The position numbers and the translations under genes are program-made. Positions 56,719 to 64,000 of a stretch of DNA of 64,000 bases are shown here, in pieces. A model generated the notes under the pieces. It had not been told where the DNA came from, ran no database searches, and was given only the letters and a program-made list of their open reading frames with translations. Within the stretch, counting starts at the first letter, position 1. Every line of letters begins with the position of its first letter. This stretch comes from Petunia secreta (Eukaryota > Streptophyta > Magnoliopsida > Solanales > Solanaceae), in assembly GCA_029990175.1 (NCBI GenBank), contig JARKIP010000017.1, positions 34,211,001-34,275,000 on the forward strand. Reading direction: 5' to 3'.

Positions 56719-58030
56719 TGTTGCTCCCAAACGCACACGCAAGTATACGTGGTCGACAAGTAATAAAGTGATAAATCGAGTATCGTACCCACGAGGACTA
56801 TTCAGACTGAATCTTAGCAAACAATTTCTTAGAAACTATTCAGGGATCTTTTCCAATGGTTGAGATTTTACTAACTAAATGCAATAATTAAAACAATTAA
56901 CTGGAGTCAAGTAATCGAGCAATTTATGGGTTGTTATCAATAATGGAGAAACGGTCCAGGGTCAGTTACAAACAATCCAGTTGAGTTTTCCAGTTGAATC
57001 TACTTCTTGATTTCCTAGATTGCTAACTAACAGGTTAATTGTACCCGTGAAAACCTTTCGATTCTTCACGGTCTATGCAGGCTACTCCAATCCCTATATG
57101 TCTATGGGTTGAATCACGTGCACGCATTAACGATCCTGTAATGAGTTAAACTAGGCAAGCAAGTATATGTCTATCCTACCCGCGAATTGGTTCCCCGATG
57201 CCCGGGTTCACAAACTAGTTCTATTCTTTCTTATTTGCGTTCATAAATTCCCTCTGTCGAGTTCAATCTAAGAACCGTAGATAGTGTTCAATTATACGGC
57301 CGTTATAATCAAACAATTATGATCAAGAAAGAATAAACAATCCGTAATGGTAAATCAATAGGAAGAAATCAACTTTCAAACATCAACCTTCATGTATATA
57401 CTCTAACCCTAGAACGAACAAACTATAGAATTAAAGAGAAGAATAAGAGAAAGAGAGAAAGAACTTGTGTAGAAGACATCTAGGGCTCCTTCCCTCTCCT
57501 CCAAAACTTGCTCCAAAGTCTGAACTCCCATGAAAAACTAAGTAAAAGAGTATTTATAGAGTTTACAAACACCTAGTAATAAGTTAGACCCAATCCTAGA
57601 TGAAATAGGACATAAAAACGCGCACAAGGGGCGCTATAACGGGCGCCCCGCGCCTCGGAACGCGTGAGGATGGACATAGGACTCCGAAACTCACACGCCT
57701 TGGCTCCGCGGTGCATGGGAAACCGCGCCAGCCAGGGCGCGCGGTAAGGGGCGCGGTGCGGAGCCCACGGCGCCCAGCCATTTTTCTGTTTTCTTGCTCC
57801 TTCGCTCGCTCGTGTCATGCCTTCGTGTGCTCGATCCAATCCTCAATCAAAATCCAATCTTTTCTTGCTCAATCATGCTCTTAAAAGCTTCAATTACACT
57901 GCATAACAACCTACATACACACGACATCAAATCAGTGTAAAACCACATTCACAAGCTACAGAACGAGCGAATAAAGTACTAAAACGTGAGGAAATATTAA
58001 GGAAATATAGGCATAAAATGCCAAACATCA
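56719..58030 (-). repeat. Element B 3' LTR (1,312 bp)
   Basis: Minus strand TGATGTTTGGCATTTTATGCC ... TTTGGGAGCAACA. TATA (minus CTATAAATA) at 57551-57559; GC-palindrome cluster at 57630-57775. Polypurine tract (minus AAGTGTGGGGTGG) at 58031-58043. Confidence 0.88.
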
Positions 58031-58043
58031 CCACCCCACACTT

Positions 58044-60070
58044 GAACCTTTGCTCGTCCTCGAGCAAGCACAAATAACTTCCCAACCTAGGTAAAACAGG
58101 TCTGCCTATGACTATGGTTGATACCGACCATTGAACCAATGCACACATGACTACTATGGATCCACAAACATGCCAACAATTTACCAAAACCAAAAATATG
58201 AGAACAACCACCCCAAAATAGCTCAAATGCACCAACTCAACTTAATGCAACCATGCTCCCACAAAATCACACCTATCTACTCAACCAAGAACCATCAACT
58301 TCACCTATTTCATGCAAACCACGCGCCCTCACCAATATGAAGCAAGAGAGTGCCCCCCAAAAATCACACACAAACATGAATATCAAGAATAGAATGGGGA
58401 CAATAGCATAGAAAGAATTCACTCACTCTCATGAAAAGCTCACATGTCACACACAATGTACCATAGGCTTGCCCGTAGTGTAGGACTCCACTAATGTAAG
58501 CTCACTCCAATCGGGATTAACTAGGACTTTAGAAAGGTCGTAATGTAGGCTAAGGGGTTGGTAGGATTCATATGGGTAATAGTGACTACCTCCCTAAGCA
58601 CTTTAATACATCACATTCAAATTAATCATCAATCTCATCAAGCCACCCAAATCAACAACTTCTACACATACACCTTCACACAAGTAGCAATTTTTTTCTT
58701 TTAAGCACACACTAGCAAGGAATGGATATCTTTTTCTCTTTATTTCTTTTTTCCACAATTTTTTTCTTTCTTTGCTATTTTTCTCTTTTTCTATTTCATT
58801 ATCTTCCAACCTTGCCAATGCTTTTCACTACTTCACAATGTTTACAATTATTTCCCTTTATTAGCTCCACTCAAGAACCTCCCAACTCCAACCACAACTC
58901 CAAAGTAACAACACAATATTAACTAAAGTGCTTAAGGAGTAAAGGGCCAAAAGAGACAATTTAGAAAAAGTGGGTAGGCTCGGGGTGTGGGTACCAATAG
59001 AAAGGATCAAAGAAATCACAACAACAATTTTTCCAAGGTATATATGTAAGGGTAGGCAAATCAAAAGAAGGCCTAGTATCATTTCCCAACTAGAGCAAAC
59101 CTAGGATTTCGCTTTGCACACACACGGGGCAAGTTCTAGACATTAATATGCAACATGGAGTAAATAAGAACATGCCTCACAACATACATTGCACATGATC
59201 CACACAAAAAGATTCCATCAACAACTCTCAACCAAGCTTCTAGAATGCAACTTGTGGAAATTTAAGCACTCATGCACAAAGGTTAACAATCAAGTCAAGC
59301 AAGCGGACTCAAGCATCTCAAGGGGGTTGTTCCAATTTTTCCTAGGCATGCATCAAAATTAAAACTCAAGGACACCACAAATAGCACATGCAATCAATTC
59401 AAGTCCACCGGTATCAAACACATCAAAGGCACCTAGCATTCTACCTATTCCCTTCGTCTAGGGTCACCTATAACTAACTATCCTAATTCTAAAAATAAAA
59501 AAAACTACCCGGTTCAAAGGCCTCCCCGTGGAAAAGAACCGAGGCCATAAGAAAAACCACGGGGTGGATGACATGTACCACTAATAAAAACTAAAAGGAA
59601 AATCTTTTTGGAATTTTTCATTGGTTTTCTAATTTTTTTTCATATATTAAAGCAAGAAACAAATAAAAATAAAGTCAAGTGACAAAAGAAAAATCCTATG
59701 GTACATGCATCCCTATCCTCAAAAATAAATAAAGGGTAGTTTCCCACCCCACACTTAAACTAAGCACTGTCCTCAGTGCTAAAAATAAGCAAGCGCAAGG
59801 TAAAGAAAACTTCCCTGAAGATTCTAGTCCTTGGTGCTAGCATCCTCCAAGCTTCCATATAGTATGAGGTACTCAGACTTCCCTCATCAGGTCATCAACA
59901 TTAGGCAAGGGTGAGGACACCCCACACTTAGCCTCGACATTACATGAACCTGCAATCCAAGAAAAAACAACAACTACGTGACACTATAAATAAAATAATA
60001 CAACTACAAACTCGGGTTGCCTCCCGAGAAGCGCCTTAGTTAACGTCGCGGCACGACGAGGACAACTTCG
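58044..60070 (-). other. Long non-coding region of element B
   Basis: Collinear with 51691-53660 of A; no supported gene. Internal polypurine-like motifs (plus ACCCCACACT) at 59746-59755 and 59919-59928. Confidence 0.7.
59510..59564 (-). ncRNA. Conserved inverted-repeat element of B (possible pseudoknot)
   Basis: Same elements as in A: CCACGGGG at 59557-59564 against CCCCGTGG at 59524-59531, and GAACCG (59536-59541) and GAGGCC (59541-59546) against CGGTTC (59510-59515) and GGCCTC (59519-59524). Sequence conserved with A while flanks differ. Confidence 0.6.
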
Positions 60071-60073
60071 TCA
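60011..60073 (-). ncRNA. Possible RNA hairpins at the stop codon of the B ORF
   Basis: Stem 2 in B is TCGGG/CCCGA (60027-60023 with 60016-60012) around loop AGGCAA, plus one extra C-G pair. Compare TTGGG/CCCAA in A. Confidence 0.5.
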
Positions 60074-61042
60074 CTTTTTCCTCCACCTTGAACTAATGAA
60101 TTGAATCCCCAACTTTGCCTTAAGTTTACAACTATGGTATTGGGGTGGTGGCAAAAATACAAAAGGACCAAGTAACCATTGTCGCATTTTGCACTTCTTG
60201 GCCTTTAAATGAGGGATGTCATTTTGTCTCCTCGGCATCGCAAACTCTAAAATATAGGCACCTTGTTCCTCCTCCCTTGGTTTCTTCATAGGCTCGGGTG
60301 GCTCAATTTTCATGTCACCATCCAAACCCAATGTTGAAAAATGATTGGAATGAGGCCCAATGCGCTTCAATTCTAAAATTGCATTACTTTGGACACCCTC
60401 ACTTACACAAACACTAGAGTTCTCACATATGATGTTTTCTATTTCCTCACTTGACTCTAATGTAATTTCCTCAACCTTGGCATCATCAACTGCTATTGGG
60501 TCGAATGGTAGGAATTCCACTTTTTGCTCCTCAAATTGGCTTCTAAGCTCTTCTATCTCAATTCTACTAAGCACGACAACTGATAATTGAGCTTCAGACA
60601 CCTCAACCATATCACTCAAATTCTCCTCCAAGTCGTGAATAGTCAAGCCAAATTCGTCGATCTCTTGCCCGAGCACAACCCTTTCTTCCATAAATTGCCT
60701 CGTCATATTTGTAAGTTCACTCCTGAAATCCCCATAAGCTTCTAAGAGTTTGGCTTGCTCCATTAGCCAAGTTTCGCTAACAACCTGCACTTTATCGCTC
60801 CTGTCAAGCTCACAAACATCATTAGAATCATCACAAAAATTATTGGGGGAAGGAGAATGACACTTAGGACAATCATTCCACCGACCACCACACAATTTAC
60901 AAAAATTCCAATCAAAGGTGGTAGAAAATTCACATAACCAATCTCGCAGGGTTGAAAGAGTTTGACAATTTTCCCAAAAGTGATGTCCTCCACAAAGTAG
61001 ACAAGAATCAACATTCAACCCACTTTCATTAAAAGATGTCAT
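60071..61042 (-). CDS. A/B-family ORF, copy B (323 codons)
   Basis: Starts MTSFNESGLNVDS, about 120 bases from the LTR. Residues 14-26 CLLCGGHHFWENC form a complete CX2CX3HX4C motif, one residue shorter than the classical knuckle. Residues 48-61 CKLCGGRWNDCPKC give CX2CX6CX2C. Probable coiled coil at about 98-178 (RIEIEELRSQFEEQKVEF). The C-terminus is nearly identical to A (QWLLGPFVFLPP, QFISSRWRKK). Intact. Product unknown; probably binds the element's RNA or a partner's gag, as inference from the knuckles and from its being the only protein of the element. Confidence 0.8.
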   Translation of the reverse strand: MTSFNESGLNVDSCLLCGGHHFWENCQTLSTLRDWLCEFSTTFDWNFCKLCGGRWNDCPKCHSPSPNNFCDDSNDVCELDRSDKVQVVSETWLMEQAKLLEAYGDFRSELTNMTRQFMEERVVLGQEIDEFGLTIHDLEENLSDMVEVSEAQLSVVVLSRIEIEELRSQFEEQKVEFLPFDPIAVDDAKVEEITLESSEEIENIICENSSVCVSEGVQSNAILELKRIGPHSNHFSTLGLDGDMKIEPPEPMKKPREEEQGAYILEFAMPRRQNDIPHLKAKKCKMRQWLLGPFVFLPPPQYHSCKLKAKLGIQFISSRWRKK

Positions 61043-61141
61043 GTAAACTAATAATACAATAATAAACTAGAAATAAAATAAAAAAAATTAAACCTGAATA
61101 GAAAATAATAAATTGTTCAAAAAGAAATCAGTCAATTTAGT

Positions 61142-61158
61142 CCCCGGCAACGGCGCCA
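61142..61158 (-). other. Primer binding site of element B (tRNA-Asp type)
   Basis: Minus strand TGGCGCCGTTGCCGGGG, six bases from the LTR end at 61165. Confidence 0.82.
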
Positions 61159-61164
61159 AAAACT

Positions 61165-62478
61165 TGTTGCTCCCAAACGCACACGCAAGTATACGTGGTC
61201 GACAAGTAATAAAGTGATAAATCGAGTATCGTTCCCACGAGGACTATTCAGACTGAATTTTAGCAAACAATTTCTTAGAAACTATTCAGGGATCTTTTCC
61301 AATGGTTGAGATTTTACTAACTAAATGCAATAATTAAAACAATTAACTGGAGTCAAGTAATCGATCAATTTATGGGTTGTTATCAATAATGGAGAAACGG
61401 TCCAGGGTCAGAGTTACAAACAATCCAGTTGAGTTTTCCAGTTGAATCTACTTCTTGATTTCCTAGATTGCTAACTAACAGGTTAATTGTACCCGTGAAA
61501 ACCTTTCGATTCTTCACGGTCTATGCAGGCTACTCCAATCCCTATATGTCTATGGGTTGAATCACGTGCACGCATTAACGATCCTGTAATGAGTTAAACT
61601 AGGCCAGCAAGTATATGTCTATCCTACCCGCGAATTGGTTCCCCGATGCCCGAGTTCACAAACTAGTTCTATTCTTTCTTATTTGCGTTCATAAATTCCC
61701 TCTGTCGAGTTCAATCTAAGAACCGTAGATAGTGTTCAATTATACGGCCGTTATAATCAAACAATTATGATCAAGAAAGAATAAACAATCCGTAATGGTA
61801 AATCAATAGGAAGAAATCAACTTTCAAACATCAACCTTCATGTATATACTCTAACCCTAGAACGAACAAACTATAGAATTAAAGAGAAGAATAAGAGAAA
61901 GAGAGAAAGAACTTGTGTAGAAGACATCTAGGGCTCCTTCCCTCTCCTCCAAAACTTGCTCCAAAGTCTGAACTCCCATGAAAAACTAAGTAAAAGAGTA
62001 TTTATAGAGTTTACAAACACCTAGTAATAAGTTAGACCCAATCCTAGATGAAATAGGACATAAAAACGCGCACAAGGGGCGCTATAACGGGCGCCCCGCG
62101 CCTCGGAACGCGTGAGGATGGACAGAGGACGCCGAAACTCACACGCCTTGGCTCCGCGGCGCATGGGAAACCGCGCCAGCCAGGGCGCGCGGTAAGGGGC
62201 GCGGCGCGGAGCCCACGGCGCCCAGCCATTTTTCTGTTTTCTTGCTCCTTCGCTCGCTCGTGTCATGCCTTTGTGTGCTCGATCCAATCCTCAATCAAAA
62301 TCCAATCTTTTCTTGCTCAATCATGCTCTTAAAAGCTTCAATTACACTGCATAACAACCTACATACACACGACATCAAATCAGTGTAAAACCACATTCAC
62401 AAGCTACAAAACGAGCGAATAAAGTACTAAAACGTGAGGAAATATTAAGGAAATATAGGCATAAAATGCCAAACATCA
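61165..62478 (-). repeat. Element B 5' LTR (1,314 bp)
   Basis: Pair of 56719-58030. TATA (minus) at 61999-62007; GC-palindrome cluster at 62080-62222. Several differences from the other LTR are C/T changes at CG sites. Confidence 0.88.
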
Positions 62479-62934
62479 CCACCCCACACTTGAACCTTTG
62501 CTCGTCCTCGAGCAAGCACAAATAACTTCCCAACCTAGGTAAAACAGGTCTGCCTATGACTATGGTTGATACCGACCATTGAACCAATGCACACATGACT
62601 ACTATGGATCCACAAACATGCCAACAATTTACCAAAACCAAAAATATGAGAACAACCACCCCCAAAATAGCTCAAATGCACCAACTCAACTTAATGCAAC
62701 CATGCTCCCACAAAATCACACATATCTACTCAACCAAGAACCATCAATTTCACCTATTTCATGCAAACCACGCGCCCTCACCAATATGAAGCAAGAGAGT
62801 GCCCCCCAAAAATCACACACAAACATGAATATCAAGAATAGAATGGGGACAATAGCATAGAAAGAATTCACTCACTCTCATGAAAAGCTCACATGTCACA
62901 CACAATGTACCATAGGCTTGCCCGTAGTGTATCA
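62479..62934 (-). repeat. Truncated second internal region beyond the B 5' LTR
   Basis: 62479-62930 repeats 58031-58489 nearly base for base, beginning with the polypurine tract, then breaks off after CCCGTAGTGT. The last four bases ATCA equal the LTR terminus and are followed by the CTCTG target duplication. Confidence 0.85.
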
Positions 62935-63142
62935 CTCTGGACGTTATCTGACTGCACCCCTTTGCATGTCGAATAAAGGTGAAAGTTTGTTTTTGTTTTC
63001 ATCAGATGTAATGGTATACAATCCAGAGAAGAAGTCATTTAGATATCTGGAGATTATTAATGCTGAAGGTGGTCTTAGGGCAGAACTCTACATGGAAAGC
63101 CTAGTTTCTCCAATTTTAAACGAACCAATGACTCAACATTGA
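62935..63142 (+). pseudogene. F-box-associated gene remnant, part 2
   Basis: Continues the FBA domain with GRYLTAPLCMSNKGE, VMVYNPEKKSFRYLEI and LYMESLVSPILNEP, ending at a TGA (63140-63142) near the usual C-terminal position of this family. Confidence 0.8.
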
Positions 63143-63246
63143 AGGCTGCAAATAGTCAGGTGAGTGATAGTTGTGTAGTTAACATCTTGTAACTGTTCAT
63201 ATTTTACGTTTTTCGCATGTTGTTCAACTTTGCTTATTCTGTCAAA

Positions 63247-63300
63247 ACAACAACAACAACAACATAGCGAGTTTATCCCACAAGTGGGGTCTGGGGACTT
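63247..63300. repeat. Possible SINE-type fragment
   Basis: CAACAACAACAACA followed by AGTTTATCCCACAAGTGGGG and TCTGGGGA, a motif I associate with short interspersed repeats of Solanaceae. Only a fragment; no promoter boxes seen. Confidence 0.35.
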
Positions 63301-64000
63301 ATTCTGTCAAATATAGAAAATTACACTGCATATATATAAAGGCCATCTTTACATCACGTCTATTTAGGTATCTTGATTGTCGTTTTTGTTTTTGCATATT
63401 TCCGTGGAACAACAACTTTTTGCAAGAACGTTGTCGGCTGTAGTTTTTAGTGGCTTCCGCATTCCAAGTAAATTATTGGACATTCATTCTCTTTTAAAGG
63501 AGTTTTGTAAAGGTACATATTGTGCCACTAGTCCGAGTAAGAGTAATGAGCACCAAGGCAGATGTGAATACGCAAAAACTGATTAGCGTATCTTAGCAGG
63601 GTCCGTCCTTAGTGTTCGTTTTCAGTAACACTTAATGAAGAGACAGAGGACTAATAGAAATCATGACATAACAGTTAAGGTCTGAGATATCATAAAGTTT
63701 GGGGTGTTTTCTGTTGTTGCTAATAGCTTACAGTTATTTCTTCATGTTTATCTTCTCAGTTTTCATAATTATTTGGTCATCAAAAGGCTGAATCTTCTTT
63801 CACTTTGGTGATACCATTGACTTGAGCAGAAGTGGGTTGAAGGAGTTTTTCTTTTTGGGAAGTGTCTAGCTGTTATTGTCTTGATGTATCAGGCTCTTCT
63901 CCACTAGTCATTCTTCCCATGTTCCCGAGTTTCTACTTTGTATGCCTGTTTAATTTTCAATTGCCCAGATTTGTTTAACTAAAAAAACTACCCTGACCAT
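63301..64000. other. Right end of window, no gene
   Basis: Probably downstream flank of the F-box-associated gene. A 69-codon ORF at 63377-63586 has no recognisable domain. Confidence 0.45.

Larger units (their letters stand above)
56719..62934 (-). mobile_element. Element B: A/B-family element with a tandem-repeat tail
   Basis: On the minus strand: a partial internal fragment (62930-62479), LTR (62478-61165), primer site, ORF, non-coding region, polypurine tract, LTR (58030-56719). CTCTG target duplications at 56714-56718 and 62935-62939 flank the entire block, including the extra fragment and a terminal ATCA. Removing the block and one CTCTG rejoins the F-box-associated frame. LTRs differ at about a dozen sites (about 1%). 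Confidence 0.85.

Noticed and set aside
1..64000. tRNA or rRNA genes
   Set aside because: Only tRNA-complementary primer sites were seen; no cloverleaf-like gene or rRNA block was recognised by eye.

Overview
The window reads as repeat-rich nuclear DNA of a flowering plant. The LTR retrotransposon families, the fragments of an R1/RPP13-like CC-NBS-LRR gene and of an F-box-associated (FBA) gene, and the Ogre/Tat-type element together suggest an asterid eudicot, plausibly Solanaceae; that placement is inference. No intact cellular gene was found. Nearly everything is a nest of LTR retrotransposons inserted into two decayed host genes and into each other.

Layout. 1-5597 (+): 3' part of a broken Ty3/gypsy element of CRM chromovirus type (E1), whose 3' LTR ends inside the next element. 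5598-8478 (-): 5' part of a probably non-autonomous Ty3 element (E2) with an acidic, protease-fold ORF. 8479-9416: no gene. 9417-37114 (-): a Ty1/copia element split in its integrase by a 21.4-kb Ogre/Tat element at 13064-34472 (4.1-kb LTRs, perfect GTATG target-site duplication, ORF1, gag, protease, predicted intron, RT, two RNase H domains, integrase, 3' tandem repeats). 38040-48924 (-): a CC-NBS-LRR pseudogene, cut by a young, nearly intact copia element (38551-45921, TSD GTTGA) and by a solo LTR (46937-48278), and truncated at its 5' end by a copia LTR at 48925.

48925-49713 (+): start of a third copia element, cut off by element A (49714-about 55010, +). 56046-56718 plus 62935-63142 (+): an F-box-associated pseudogene split by element B (56719-62934, -; TSD CTCTG). 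A and B belong to one unusual non-autonomous LTR family. It has a tRNA-Asp-type primer site, one ORF of 323-330 codons (cysteine motifs, predicted coiled coil, basic tail) and no recognisable protease, RT or integrase. It also has about 2 kb of conserved non-coding sequence with strong inverted repeats. This family, its RNA-like elements, and the extra leader ORF of the copia element at 38551-45921 are the best candidates for undescribed biology.

How the parts fit. At four nests (Ogre in copia, copia in the LRR, solo LTR in NB-ARC, B in the F-box gene) matching or near-matching 5-bp duplications flank the insertion. At three of these, removing the insert plus one duplication restores the host reading frame. 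The non-autonomous elements would depend on enzymes from autonomous relatives not in the window. All percentages are by-eye estimates; no alignment or database search was run.
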